Part shown: piece after piece, positions 6,615-16,000 of the stretch | How the letters are laid out: every line of letters starts with the position of its first letter | How positions within the stretch are numbered: position 1 is the stretch's first letter | Assembly: GCA_964250215.1 (NCBI GenBank) | Contig: CAXUEX010000031.1 | Location: 1-24,037, forward strand | Direction of reading: 5' to 3' | Source of the DNA: DAIDJM01 sp964250215 | Lineage (GTDB): Bacteria > Pseudomonadota > Alphaproteobacteria > Acetobacterales > Acetobacteraceae | DNA: 24,037 bases | Notes under the pieces: generated by a model | Told to the model about the DNA's origin: nothing | The model's input: the letters and a program-made list of their open reading frames with translations, nothing else | The model's database searches: none | Translations under genes and position numbers: made by a program

Positions 6615-8639
6615 ATGGTGAAACTGACCGTGGATGGGCAAGAGGTGGAAGTAGCGCCCGGCAGCACGGTGCTGCAGGCCTGCGAACAGGCGGGGCGCGA
6701 AATCCCGCGCTTCTGCTACCACGAGCGGCTCTCGATAGCCGGCAATTGTCGCATGTGCTTGGTGGAGCTGGAACGCGCGCCAAAGCCGATTGCAAGCTGC
6801 GCCTATCCGGCGGCCGAGGGCATGGCGGTGAAGACCGATACCGAAATGGTACGCAACGCACGGCGTGGCGTGATGGAATTCCTGCTGATCAACCATCCGC
6901 TGGATTGCCCGATTTGCGATCAGGGGGGGGAATGCGACCTGCAGGATCAGTCCATGGCTTACGGCATGGACCACTCGCGCTATGCCGAGAACAAGCGGGC
7001 TGTGAAAGACAAGTATCTGGGCCCGCTAGTAAAGACGGTGATGACGCGCTGCATTCAGTGCACGCGCTGTATTCGGTTTGCTACGGAAATAGCTGGCGTT
7101 TCCGAGTTGGGTGCGACCGCGCGTGGCGAGAACATGGAAATCACCACCTACGTCGAAAAGGCACTGACTTCCGAGCTTTCGGGGAATTTGATCGATATTT
7201 GCCCCGTGGGTGCGCTGACAAGCAAGCCTTACGCGTTCATCGCGCGGCCGTGGGAGCTTGCCAAGGTGGAGAGCGTGGATGTACTGGATGCGCTCGGCAC
7301 GCCAATCCGCATCGATGCGCGCGGGCCCGAGGTGCTGCGGATTCTGCCGCGCACCGATGATACGCTGAACGATGAATGGCTGGCCGATAAGTCGCGGTTT
7401 TCGCTGGACGGATTGAAGCGGCGGCGATTGGACCGGCCGTGGGTGCGGCGCGGCGGCAAGCTGCATCCGGCGAGCTGGGATGAGGCGTTCGCCGCCATTG
7501 CGGAGCGGCTTCCCGCAGCTCGGGTGGGGGCGGTTGCGGGTGATCTTTGCGATGCCGAAAGTATGCTGGCTTTGAAGGATCTGCTGGCGGCGTTGGGTTC
7601 CGATCTGCTGGAATGCCGCCAGTTCGGCGAGGCGCTGGATCCGGCTCGGCGTGATTTCTATCTGTTCAACAGCAGCGTGGCAGGCATTGACGAGGCCGAT
7701 GCGCTGCTGTTGGTCGGCAGCTTTCCGCGGCACGAGGCGCCAGTGCTGAATGCCCGTATTCGTAAGCGGTGGTTCGGATCCGGCCTGAAAATCGGGGTGA
7801 TCGGCACAATGCCGGGTGATCCGACGTATCCGGTGCGGCACCTGGGCGATAGTGCGATGTTGTTGCGCGGCGAGCATGAATTCTTCGATGTGCTGCACGC
7901 GGCAAGACGGCCGATGATCGTGCTTGGGCAGGGCGCGCTGGCGCGGCCGGATGGGCAGGCGATCCTGGCCGCATGTTGGGCGCTTGCAGGTCGGGTGGGT
8001 GCGCTGGCCGCGGATTGGCACGGGTTCAACGTCCTGCATACGGCGGCGGCGCGCGTCGCGGCGCTGGATCTCGGCTTCTTTTCGGCGGGCGGCATCGATG
8101 CCTTGCTGCGCGATGCCGAGCTGTTGTGGCTGCTGGGAGCGGACGAGATCGACACGGCGCGCATCCAGCACCACGCTTTCGTCGTGTATCAGGGACATCA
8201 CGGAGATCGCGGCGCGGCGCGGGCGGACGTGATCCTGCCGGGGGCGGCCTATACTGAGAAGAATGGCACCTATTTAAATACCGAAGGCAGGGTGCAGCGT
8301 GGCTTTGCCGCGACGTTCCCGCCGGGCCAAGCGCGCGAAGACTGGCGCATTGTGCGCGCGTTCAGCGACACGATCGGGAAACCTTTGCCGTACGACACGA
8401 TTGATGGACTGCGGATCCGCTTGGAGCACGTGAACCCCTCGTTTGCGCGGCTCGGGCTAGCGCGTTTCGGCGCCGGCGATCGGGCCGGGCCCGCAGGCGA
8501 TCCGGGCACGATCAACGACACGGCGCTGCATCCGATGATCACGGACTACTATCAAACGAATTCGATCAGCAGGGCGAGTGCCACCATGGCCGAGTGTTCG
8601 CGGCTTTACGTGCATCCTGCGCTGCAAGCCGCGGAGTAG
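6615..8639 (+). CDS. nuoG: NADH-quinone oxidoreductase subunit G
   Basis: The largest peripheral subunit (674 residues), which passes electrons along a chain of clusters. N1b [2Fe-2S] ligands are Cys34, Cys45, Cys48 and Cys62. N5 uses His94, Cys98, Cys101 and Cys107 (HPLDCPICDQGGEC). N4 uses Cys146, Cys149, Cys152 and Cys196. I see no extra Cys quartet of the N7 type found in E. coli, so this is the shorter mitochondrial/alphaproteobacterial form. The C-terminal half is a degenerate molybdopterin-oxidoreductase-like domain (ILPGAAYTEKNGTYLNTEGRVQ). I chose the ATG at 6615, five bases after nuoF; the frame stays open upstream inside nuoF. Confidence 0.97.
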   Translation: MVKLTVDGQEVEVAPGSTVLQACEQAGREIPRFCYHERLSIAGNCRMCLVELERAPKPIASCAYPAAEGMAVKTDTEMVRNARRGVMEFLLINHPLDCPICDQGGECDLQDQSMAYGMDHSRYAENKRAVKDKYLGPLVKTVMTRCIQCTRCIRFATEIAGVSELGATARGENMEITTYVEKALTSELSGNLIDICPVGALTSKPYAFIARPWELAKVESVDVLDALGTPIRIDARGPEVLRILPRTDDTLNDEWLADKSRFSLDGLKRRRLDRPWVRRGGKLHPASWDEAFAAIAERLPAARVGAVAGDLCDAESMLALKDLLAALGSDLLECRQFGEALDPARRDFYLFNSSVAGIDEADALLLVGSFPRHEAPVLNARIRKRWFGSGLKIGVIGTMPGDPTYPVRHLGDSAMLLRGEHEFFDVLHAARRPMIVLGQGALARPDGQAILAACWALAGRVGALAADWHGFNVLHTAAARVAALDLGFFSAGGIDALLRDAELLWLLGADEIDTARIQHHAFVVYQGHHGDRGAARADVILPGAAYTEKNGTYLNTEGRVQRGFAATFPPGQAREDWRIVRAFSDTIGKPLPYDTIDGLRIRLEHVNPSFARLGLARFGAGDRAGPAGDPGTINDTALHPMITDYYQTNSISRASATMAECSRLYVHPALQAAE

Positions 8640-8645
8640 GCGGCG

Positions 8646-9659
8646 GTGCGCGACTTCTTCCTCAATACGCAGCTCGGCTTCGTGCTGCTGAAGTTTCTGG
8701 AAACGCTCGGGATTCTTGTGCCGGTCCTGATCGGCATGGCGTATTCCACGTATTTCGAACGCAAGGCGCTCGGCGCATTTCAGCTTCGTCTCGGCCCCAA
8801 CAGGGTGGGTCCGTTCGGACTGTGGCAGCCCTATGCCGATGCGGTGAAGGTGTTCACCAAGGAAACCGTGATCCCTGCGGGTGCCAATCGTGCGCTGTTT
8901 CTGCTGGCGCCTGCGATCACGTTCATTCTAGCCTGCATGGCGTGGGCCGTTATTCCAGTGAACAACGGCTGGGCGGTGGCCAACCTCAATGTTGGCATTC
9001 TGTACCTGTTCGCTATCAGCTCGCTCGGCGTATACGGCGTTGTTATCGCGGGTTGGGCTAGCAATTCGAAATACGCGTTTCTTGGAGCGATGCGTTCGGC
9101 AGCGCAGATGGTCAGCTACGAGGTCTCAATCGGCTTTGTGCTTGTCTCCGTGCTGTTGTGCGTCGGCAGCCTCAATATGAACGATATCGTTGTGGCGCAG
9201 TCCCGCCACTGGTTTGCGTTCACACCGTTGTTTCCGATGTTCGTGGTGTTCCTGGTTTCCATGCTGGCGGAAACCAACCGTGCGCCCTTCGATCTGCCGG
9301 AAGGCGAAAGTGAAATCGTGGCCGGGTTCTTTGTGGAATACAGTGCCATGGCGTTTGCGATGTTCTACCTTGGCGAATACACGAACATGATCATGATGTC
9401 GGCCTTCGCCAGCATCCTGTTCCTGGGCGGGTGGCAGGCGCCGTTTGGTCTGACTTTCATTCCCGGCGTGTTCTGGATGATTGTCAAAATCTCGTTGTTC
9501 ATGTTCTTCTTTTTTTGGGTGCGGGCCACCTTCCCTCGGTATCGCTATGATCAGTTGATGCGGCTTGGGTGGAAGATATTCTTGCCGTTTTCGCTGCTCT
9601 GGCTGGTGCTGACGGCTGGCTTTCTCGAAGTGTTTCACATGCTCCCCGGGGAGGGCTGA
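8646..9659 (+). CDS. nuoH: NADH-quinone oxidoreductase subunit H (GTG start)
   Basis: A membrane subunit (337 residues, ND1 homologue) that joins the peripheral arm to the membrane arm and lines the quinone channel. About eight hydrophobic helices are visible. Conserved cytoplasmic loops are present: YFERKALGAFQLRLGPNRVG (37-56), the acidic loop AETNRAPFDLPEGESE (208-223) and RATFPRYRYDQLM (293-305). Translation starts at GTG 8646, six bases after the nuoG stop. No alternative ATG gives the conserved first helix. Confidence 0.97.
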   Translation: MRDFFLNTQLGFVLLKFLETLGILVPVLIGMAYSTYFERKALGAFQLRLGPNRVGPFGLWQPYADAVKVFTKETVIPAGANRALFLLAPAITFILACMAWAVIPVNNGWAVANLNVGILYLFAISSLGVYGVVIAGWASNSKYAFLGAMRSAAQMVSYEVSIGFVLVSVLLCVGSLNMNDIVVAQSRHWFAFTPLFPMFVVFLVSMLAETNRAPFDLPEGESEIVAGFFVEYSAMAFAMFYLGEYTNMIMMSAFASILFLGGWQAPFGLTFIPGVFWMIVKISLFMFFFFWVRATFPRYRYDQLMRLGWKIFLPFSLLWLVLTAGFLEVFHMLPGEG

Positions 9660-9662
9660 GCC

Positions 9663-10151
9663 ATGGCGGTTCCTGCGCGTGGCGCTTGGCGATTTCTGCT
9701 TGTGGAGCTTTTGGGCGGGATGGCCATTACGCTGCGATATTTTTTCAAGACAAAGGTCACGATTAATTATCCGTACGAGAAGGGTCCGCTCAGCCCGCGC
9801 TTTCGCGGTGAGCACGCGCTGCGGCGCTATCCGAATGGCGAGGAGCGGTGCATCGCCTGCAAGCTGTGCGAGGCGATCTGCCCAGCCTATGCGATCACCA
9901 TTGAGGCCGAGCCCCGGGATGACGGATCCCGCCGCGCCACGCGCTACGATATCGACATGACAAAGTGCATCTATTGCGGATTGTGCGAGGAAGCTTGCCC
10001 GGTAGATGCAATTGTGGAAGGACCGAATTTCGAGTTCGCCACCGAGACGCGCGAGGAACTGATGTATGACAAGGAGCGGTTGCTGGCGAACGGCGATCGC
10101 TGGGAGTCGGAGATCGCACGCCGTCTGGAGCTGGATGCGCCATACCGATGA
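9663..10151 (+). CDS. nuoI: NADH-quinone oxidoreductase subunit I
   Basis: A ferredoxin-like subunit (162 residues, TYKY homologue) carrying [4Fe-4S] clusters N6a and N6b between NuoG and NuoB. Two 4Fe-4S motifs are seen: Cys63, Cys66, Cys69, Cys73 (CIACKLCEAICP) and Cys102, Cys105, Cys108, Cys112 (CIYCGLCEEACP). An amphipathic N-terminal helix (RFLLVELLGGMAITLRYFF) anchors it at the membrane. The stop overlaps the nuoJ ATG (ATGA). Confidence 0.98.
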   Translation: MAVPARGAWRFLLVELLGGMAITLRYFFKTKVTINYPYEKGPLSPRFRGEHALRRYPNGEERCIACKLCEAICPAYAITIEAEPRDDGSRRATRYDIDMTKCIYCGLCEEACPVDAIVEGPNFEFATETREELMYDKERLLANGDRWESEIARRLELDAPYR

Positions 10152-10801
10152 TCACCGCTTTCTTCTATCTGTTCGCGGTTGTTCTGATCGGCTCCGCGGC
10201 TGCGGTGGTCACCAGCCGCAATCCCGTGCACGCGGTGTTATTCCTGATCTTGGCTTTCCTAAACGCAGCGGCGCTGTTCTTGATTGCGGGGGCCGAATTC
10301 TTGGCCATGATCCTGGTGATCGTCTACGTCGGCGCCGTTGCGGTGCTGTTTCTGTTCGTGGTCATGATGCTAGACGTGGATTTCGTGCAGTTGCGCGAAG
10401 GCTTTCAGCGCTACGCACCGGTGGGGGCGGCGGTGGGGCTGATATTGCTGGGCGAACTCGGGGCTGTGTTGCTGGGTTGGCAGATTTCAGCCGGCGCGCC
10501 GCTACTGCGCAACAGCGTGTCGCCAAACGACGTTTCCAATACTGTGGCGCTGGGCCAAGTGCTATACACCGACTACGTCTATCTGTTCCAGGTGGCGGGG
10601 CTGATCCTGCTGGTAGCCATGATCGGCGCCATCGTGCTGACGCACCGGCAACGGTACGGTGCAAGGCGGCAGAACATCACGCAGCAACAATTGCGTCAGG
10701 TGAGCCAGACGCTTGAAGTGCTGCGCGTGGAGGCCGGCGCCGGCGTGAAGCAGACCGGCATTTATCGGCCGCGCGAGAGAGCCGGGAGCGACGCGCCATG
10801 A
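10148..10801 (+). CDS. nuoJ: NADH-quinone oxidoreductase subunit J
   Basis: A membrane subunit (217 residues, ND6 homologue) with five predicted helices. The third carries the conserved EFLAMILVIVYVGAVAVLF stretch (residues 50-68), whose Tyr60 matches the residue next to the pi-bulge that gates the E-channel. A hydrophilic 45-residue tail (RQRYGARRQNITQQQ...) follows the last helix, as in other alphaproteobacteria. It starts within the nuoI stop and ends within the nuoK start. Confidence 0.96.
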   Translation: MITAFFYLFAVVLIGSAAAVVTSRNPVHAVLFLILAFLNAAALFLIAGAEFLAMILVIVYVGAVAVLFLFVVMMLDVDFVQLREGFQRYAPVGAAVGLILLGELGAVLLGWQISAGAPLLRNSVSPNDVSNTVALGQVLYTDYVYLFQVAGLILLVAMIGAIVLTHRQRYGARRQNITQQQLRQVSQTLEVLRVEAGAGVKQTGIYRPRERAGSDAP

Positions 10802-11109
10802 TGGTGGTGGGCCTTGGGCATTACCTGGCAGTCTCGGCGATCCTGCTGGTGCTCGGTGTTTTCGGCATCTTTCTTAATCGTAAGAACGTGATCGTCATTC
10901 TGATGTCGATCGAGCTGATACTGTTGGCTGTGAACCTGAACCTGGTGGCGTTTTCGGCCGCGCTCGGCGACCTGGCGGGGCAGGTGCTGGCGATGTTCGT
11001 GCTCACCGTCGCGGCGGCCGAGGCGGCGATCGGGCTGGCTATCGTTGTGGTGTATTTCCGCAATCGCGGCTCGATCGAGGTCGAGGACGTGACGCTGATG
11101 AAGGGCTGA
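10798..11109 (+). CDS. nuoK: NADH-quinone oxidoreductase subunit K
   Basis: A three-helix membrane subunit (103 residues, ND4L homologue) in the proton-transfer path. Glu39 (LMSIELILLAVNLN) and Glu75 (VAAAEAAIGLAIVV) match the two essential membrane glutamates, Glu36 and Glu72 in E. coli. Two adjacent ATGs (10798 and 10801) could serve as start. The first overlaps the nuoJ stop (ATGA), like other joints in this operon, and is preferred. Confidence 0.97.
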   Translation: MMVVGLGHYLAVSAILLVLGVFGIFLNRKNVIVILMSIELILLAVNLNLVAFSAALGDLAGQVLAMFVLTVAAAEAAIGLAIVVVYFRNRGSIEVEDVTLMKG

Positions 11110-11111
11110 GG

Positions 11112-13043
11112 ATGCTGTTCGCGATCGCCGTTTTCGCGCCGCTCGCGGGCTCGCTGATCGCGGGCCTGCCCGGCCGGTGGATGGGCGACCGGCCAGCGCA
11201 GTTTATCTCGATTGGTTGCATGGTGCTGGCTTCGATCTGCGGCGTGACGGCCTGGGTGCAGCATATCTGGGGCGGCGCAGGCGACGGCGTTGTGCCGATC
11301 GCAAGCTGGTTTGCGGTGGGAAATTTCCGGCTGGATTGGGCGCTGCAATACGATTCGCTTTCCGCCACGATGGTGGCCATGGTGACGGCGGTGGCGACGC
11401 TGATCCATATCTACAGCGTTGGCTACATGGCGCACGAACATGCCACCACCACGCGCTTCTTCGGCTATCTCTCGCTGTTCACGTTCGCGATGCTGATGCT
11501 AGTGACTGCAAACAACCTGGTGCAGTTGTTCTTCGGCTGGGAAGGGGTCGGGCTCGCAAGCTATCTGCTGATTGGCTATTGGTACGATCGGCCGAGTGCG
11601 GCGCGCGCCGCGATCAAGGCCATGATCGTGAACCGCGTTGGCGATCTTTCGTTCGCGGTCGGCATTGCGATGGTATTCTTCACGTTCGGCGCGGTCGATT
11701 TCCCGACGATTTTCGCGGCAATCCCGCGACACATGAACGACACCTACCATTTGCTCGGCAGCACCTGGCGCGCCTACGAGGTAATCGGCGTGCTGCTGTT
11801 CATTGGCGCGATGGGCAAGTCAGCACAGCTTTTTCTGCACACCTGGCTGCCGGATGCGATGGAAGGACCGACCCCGGTTTCGGCGCTGATCCATGCTGCA
11901 ACGATGGTCACGGCGGGCGTGTTTTTGATGTCGCGCATGTCGCCACTGCTGGGATTTGCGCCTGGCGCGCTTGGCTTCGTGACATTCATCGGTGGCAGCA
12001 CGTGCTTCTTCGCGGCCACGATCGGCTGCGTGCAGACCGACATCAAGCGGGTGATTGCCTATTCCACCTGTTCGCAGCTCGGCTACATGTTCATCGCCGC
12101 CGGCGTTTCGGATTACCAGGCCTCCATCTTTCATCTGATCACACATGCGTTCTTCAAGGCATTGCTGTTCCTGTGCGCGGGATCGGTGATCCACGCAATG
12201 TCCGACGAGCAGGACATGCGCCGGATGGGCGGGCTCGCGCGACGTATTCCGATCACTTATACCTGCATGTGGCTGGGCAGTCTGGCGCTCGCCGGAATTC
12301 CGTATTTCGCGGGTTACTGGTCGAAGGATGCGATCCTGGAGTCGGCGTATGCGAGCCGTTCGGCATTTGCGGGATATGCGTTCGTGCTGGGTGTGGCTGC
12401 GGCGTTCCTTACCGCTTTCTATTCCGGGCGGCTGTTGTTCATGACGTTCCATGGCAAGCCGCGCGCCGACCGGCATGTGATGGAGCATGTGCACGAAAGC
12501 CCGCTCACGATGACCGTGCCGCTGATGCTGCTTTCGATGGGCGCGGTGTTCGCCGGCTGGCTGCTGCACAACATGTTCATCGGCGATGCGCAGGCCGGAT
12601 ACTGGCAGGGCGCGATCAGCAACGGCCTCAATCCGCAAGTTCAAACCGCCATCGAGCGCACGCCGTTCTGGATCGGCATTCTGCCGACGCTCACGGGTGT
12701 TGCAGGGTTTGCCCTTGCGGCATGGTTTTATCTGTTCTCGCCGGGCGTGCCGGTGCGGCTGGCGCAGGTCTTCCGGCCGATTTATCTGTTTCTGCTCAAT
12801 AAATGGTATTTCGACGAGCTGTATCAGGCCATTTTCGTGCGGCCGGCGGTGTGGCTGGCGCGCGAGTTGTGGCAGGTGGGTGATGCCACGATCATCGATG
12901 GGGTGCCAAACGGGCTGGCCGCGGGGGCCGAAAGCGGCTCCTTCGCGGTGGTGAAAATCCAGACCGGGTCGATTGCGGTTTACGCGTTCACCATGCTGAT
13001 CGGGCTTGTAGCGCTGATCAGCGTGTTCCTGGTGGTTCGGTAG
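11112..13043 (+). CDS. nuoL: NADH-quinone oxidoreductase subunit L
   Basis: The distal antiporter-like subunit (643 residues, ND5 homologue), which pumps protons and carries a long lateral helix at its C-terminal end. The conserved Glu144 lies in LFFGWEGVGLASYLL and the key Lys236 in GAMGKSAQLFLHTWLPDAMEG. The repeated motif HAATMVTAGVFL is present. The C-terminal stretch after about residue 515 (the WYFDELYQAIF region) fits the lateral helix and last helix. Start ATG is two bases after nuoK. Confidence 0.98.
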   Translation: MLFAIAVFAPLAGSLIAGLPGRWMGDRPAQFISIGCMVLASICGVTAWVQHIWGGAGDGVVPIASWFAVGNFRLDWALQYDSLSATMVAMVTAVATLIHIYSVGYMAHEHATTTRFFGYLSLFTFAMLMLVTANNLVQLFFGWEGVGLASYLLIGYWYDRPSAARAAIKAMIVNRVGDLSFAVGIAMVFFTFGAVDFPTIFAAIPRHMNDTYHLLGSTWRAYEVIGVLLFIGAMGKSAQLFLHTWLPDAMEGPTPVSALIHAATMVTAGVFLMSRMSPLLGFAPGALGFVTFIGGSTCFFAATIGCVQTDIKRVIAYSTCSQLGYMFIAAGVSDYQASIFHLITHAFFKALLFLCAGSVIHAMSDEQDMRRMGGLARRIPITYTCMWLGSLALAGIPYFAGYWSKDAILESAYASRSAFAGYAFVLGVAAAFLTAFYSGRLLFMTFHGKPRADRHVMEHVHESPLTMTVPLMLLSMGAVFAGWLLHNMFIGDAQAGYWQGAISNGLNPQVQTAIERTPFWIGILPTLTGVAGFALAAWFYLFSPGVPVRLAQVFRPIYLFLLNKWYFDELYQAIFVRPAVWLARELWQVGDATIIDGVPNGLAAGAESGSFAVVKIQTGSIAVYAFTMLIGLVALISVFLVVR

Positions 13044-13049
13044 GCCGCC

Positions 13050-14582
13050 GTGACCGTTACGAACGCCGCCGGGTTTCCGGTTCTCTCGCTGGTTACGTTC
13101 CTGCCGCTGCTGGGTGCGGCATTCATCTGCACGCTGCGCGGCGAGGAAGCGGCCGCACGAAACGCACGCTGGATAGCACTGTGGACATCGCTGCTGGTGT
13201 TCGTGATTTCGCTGGTGCTTTGGGTGCGCTTCAATCCCGGCGTTTCCGGCTTTCAGTTCCAGGAGAGCGTGGCCTGGCTGCCGGAATTCGGCGTGGGCTA
13301 TCGCATGGGGGTGGACGGCATTTCCGTGCTGTTCGTGCTGCTCTCCACCGCGCTTACGCCCATCTGTATTCTCGCTTCCTGGCAATCGGTGCGCACGCGC
13401 GTGCGCGAGTACATGATTGCGTTTCTGGTGCTGGAAACCGCCATGGTGGGCATGTTTGCCGCCACGGATTTCCTGCTGTTCTATGTGTTCTTCGAATTTG
13501 TGCTGCTGCCGATGTATCTGATTATTGGCGTTTGGGGCGGGCCGCGGCGCGTGTATGCGGCGCTAAAGTTCTTTCTCTACACGTTCGCGGGTTCGGTGCT
13601 GATGCTGCTGGCACTGATCGCGATGTGGCACCGTGCCGGCACCACGGACATTCAGGTGCTGCTGCATACGCCGTTCCCCTTTGCAATGCAGTTCTGGATT
13701 TTCCTGGCTTTCCTCGCGGCATTCGCGGTGAAGGTGCCGATGTGGCCGGTGCACACCTGGCTGCCGGACGCTCATGTGGAGGCACCTACCGCGGGATCGG
13801 TGATCCTGGCGGGCGTGCTGCTCAAAATGGGTGCTTATGGATTTCTGCGTTTTTCGGTGCCGATGCTGCCGCAGGCCTCGGCATATTTCGCGCCGCTGAT
13901 GTTCGCGCTGGGCGTGATCGCGGTGATCTACACATCGCTCGTCGCGCTTGCACAGGAGGACATGAAAAAGCTGATCGCCTATTCCTCGGTGGCCCACATG
14001 GGCGTGGTGGTGATCGGCATTTTCACTTTCAACCAGCAAGGGCTGGATGGCGCGCTGGTGCAGATGGTATCGCACGGGATTGTTTCGGCGGCGCTGTTCC
14101 TGTGCGTGGGCGTGGTGTACGACCGTATCCACACGCGCGAGATTGCGCGCTATGGCGGGCTGGCGGACCGGATGCCGGCTTATGCGCTCGTGTTCATGTT
14201 GTTCACCATGGCCTCGATCGGGCTGCCGGGCACGTCTGGTTTCGTGGGCGAGTTCCTGGTGCTGGTGGGCGCGTTCCAGGTGAATTTCTGGGTGGCGCTG
14301 CTGGGCAGTTTCGGCATGATCCTGGGCGCGGCTTATATGCTGTATCTGTATCGCCGAGTGATTTTCGGCCGCATCACGAAGGACGATCTACGCACGATCC
14401 TGGATCTCTCGCCGCGTGAGATGGCGGTATTCGCGCCGCTCGTGGTGCTTACGTTGTGGCTTGGCATCTATCCGTCGAGCTTCACGAGCTTCTTTGATGC
14501 GACGACGGGAGCAATGGTGGCACAGCATCAGCAGGCCATGGCGGCGCACGCGGCAACATTCGCCGGGATTTTGCCACGATGA
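13050..14582 (+). CDS. nuoM: NADH-quinone oxidoreductase subunit M (GTG start)
   Basis: The middle antiporter-like subunit (510 residues, ND4 homologue). Glu149 in LLFYVFFEFVLLPMYL and Lys228 in AFAVKVPMWPVHTWLPDAH match the essential Glu/Lys pair of the proton channel. HVEAPTAGSVILAGVLLKMG is a strong family signature. Start is GTG at 13050, six bases after the nuoL stop. The stop overlaps the nuoN ATG (ATGA). Confidence 0.98.
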   Translation: MTVTNAAGFPVLSLVTFLPLLGAAFICTLRGEEAAARNARWIALWTSLLVFVISLVLWVRFNPGVSGFQFQESVAWLPEFGVGYRMGVDGISVLFVLLSTALTPICILASWQSVRTRVREYMIAFLVLETAMVGMFAATDFLLFYVFFEFVLLPMYLIIGVWGGPRRVYAALKFFLYTFAGSVLMLLALIAMWHRAGTTDIQVLLHTPFPFAMQFWIFLAFLAAFAVKVPMWPVHTWLPDAHVEAPTAGSVILAGVLLKMGAYGFLRFSVPMLPQASAYFAPLMFALGVIAVIYTSLVALAQEDMKKLIAYSSVAHMGVVVIGIFTFNQQGLDGALVQMVSHGIVSAALFLCVGVVYDRIHTREIARYGGLADRMPAYALVFMLFTMASIGLPGTSGFVGEFLVLVGAFQVNFWVALLGSFGMILGAAYMLYLYRRVIFGRITKDDLRTILDLSPREMAVFAPLVVLTLWLGIYPSSFTSFFDATTGAMVAQHQQAMAAHAATFAGILPR

Positions 14583-16000
14583 ACTGGCAGGCCGCGATCC
14601 CGGAGATTTTCCTGGCCTGCGCCGGGCTCGCCATTCTGCTGATCGGCGTGCTGCAGCATCGGGAACGGGCCGTGCTCTGCACCTGGCTGGTGCTGCTCGC
14701 CTTTGCCGTGACCGCCTTCCTTGTGGTGCAGACCGTGCCGGGTGTGGCGTATAACGGGCTTTATATCGCCGACAGTTTTGCGATGTTCGCCAAGCTGCTG
14801 ATCCTGGGCGGCGGGGCGTTCGCCGCAATTCTGGCGCTGGATTACAACGAGAGGCAGGGGATCGGCCGGTTCGAGTTCCCGGTGCTGATGCTGTTCAGCA
14901 CGGTGGGCATGTTGACCATGGCTTCGGCCGCCAGTCTCATGTCGCTGTATCTGGGGTTGGAACTGCAATCGCTCTCGATCTACGTGCTGGCGGCCTTCGC
15001 GCGGGACGATGTGCGGTCGTCCGAGGCGGGGCTGAAATATTTTGTGCTGAGCGCACTGGCATCGGGCCTGCTGCTCTATGGCATTTCACTCGCTTACGGT
15101 TTCTCCGGCACCATGCAGCTTTCTCGGCTGGCGCAGGCACTTACGAATCCGGCCGGCGTGCCGGCGGGTCTGGTGGTGGGTATTGCGTTCCTGATCGCAG
15201 GGCTGGCGTTCAAGCTTTCCGCCGTGCCGTTCCATATGTGGACGCCGGACGTTTATGAAGGCGCGCCCACGCCGGTGACGGCATTCATGAGCACGGCACC
15301 GAAAGTGGCGCCTTTCGTTGTGCTGATGCGGGTGATGCTGGTGGGTTTCGGCCATGTTGCGGCCGAATGGCAGCCGATTTTGGAGCTGGTTTCGATCGCC
15401 TCCATGCTGCTGGGCAGTTTCGCGGCCATCGCGCAGAGCAATATCAAGCGGCTCATGGCGTATTCCTCGATCGGCCATATGGGATATGCCCTGATCGGGC
15501 TTACGGTGGGCACCGCATCGGGCGTGCGCGGCGTGCTGATTTATCTGCTCACCTACGTTGCCATGTCGGTGGGCAGTTTCGCCTGCATCATTGCCATGCG
15601 ACGGCGCGGGCGCTCGGTGGAGCGGATCACGGATCTCGGCGGCCTGGCGCGCAATGATCTGCCACTGGCTTCGCTGATGGCGATATTCATGTTTTCCATG
15701 GCTGGGCTGCCACCAATGGCCGGCTTCTTCGGCAAGCTCTATGTATTCCTCGCCGCGGTTCAGTCCGGGTTCTGGACGCTCGCGATCATCGGCGTGCTGA
15801 CCAGCGTGGTGGGGTGTTTCTACTATCTGCGTATCATCAAGGTGATGTTCTTCGACAATGCCGAACCGGCTTTCGACCGGCGCTCGATTTCGGTTTCGAT
15901 TGTCGCTTTTGCCGCAGGCGCCTTCACGCTGTTTTTCTTTATTGTTCCGGCCCCGTTCCTGGCTGCGGCGGGACGGGCCGCGAAGGTGCTGCTCGGGTGA
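14579..16000 (+). CDS. nuoN: NADH-quinone oxidoreductase subunit N
   Basis: The proximal antiporter-like subunit (473 residues, ND2 homologue). Glu128 (LYLGLELQSLSIYVL), Lys212 (LAFKLSAVPFHMWTPD) and Lys242 (STAPKVAPF) match the proton-channel residues. MWTPDVYEGAPTPVTAFMS and SSIGHMGYALIG are typical. About 14 hydrophobic helices. It closes the complex I gene set, but the operon continues: the TGA overlaps the GTG of birA (GTGA). Confidence 0.98.
   Translation: MNWQAAIPEIFLACAGLAILLIGVLQHRERAVLCTWLVLLAFAVTAFLVVQTVPGVAYNGLYIADSFAMFAKLLILGGGAFAAILALDYNERQGIGRFEFPVLMLFSTVGMLTMASAASLMSLYLGLELQSLSIYVLAAFARDDVRSSEAGLKYFVLSALASGLLLYGISLAYGFSGTMQLSRLAQALTNPAGVPAGLVVGIAFLIAGLAFKLSAVPFHMWTPDVYEGAPTPVTAFMSTAPKVAPFVVLMRVMLVGFGHVAAEWQPILELVSIASMLLGSFAAIAQSNIKRLMAYSSIGHMGYALIGLTVGTASGVRGVLIYLLTYVAMSVGSFACIIAMRRRGRSVERITDLGGLARNDLPLASLMAIFMFSMAGLPPMAGFFGKLYVFLAAVQSGFWTLAIIGVLTSVVGCFYYLRIIKVMFFDNAEPAFDRRSISVSIVAFAAGAFTLFFFIVPAPFLAAAGRAAKVLLG

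Noticed and set aside
11820..13385. 521-codon minus-strand open frame across nuoL and nuoM
   Set aside because: Composition is His/Arg/Gln-rich with no domain pattern; it is the antisense of conserved nuo genes.
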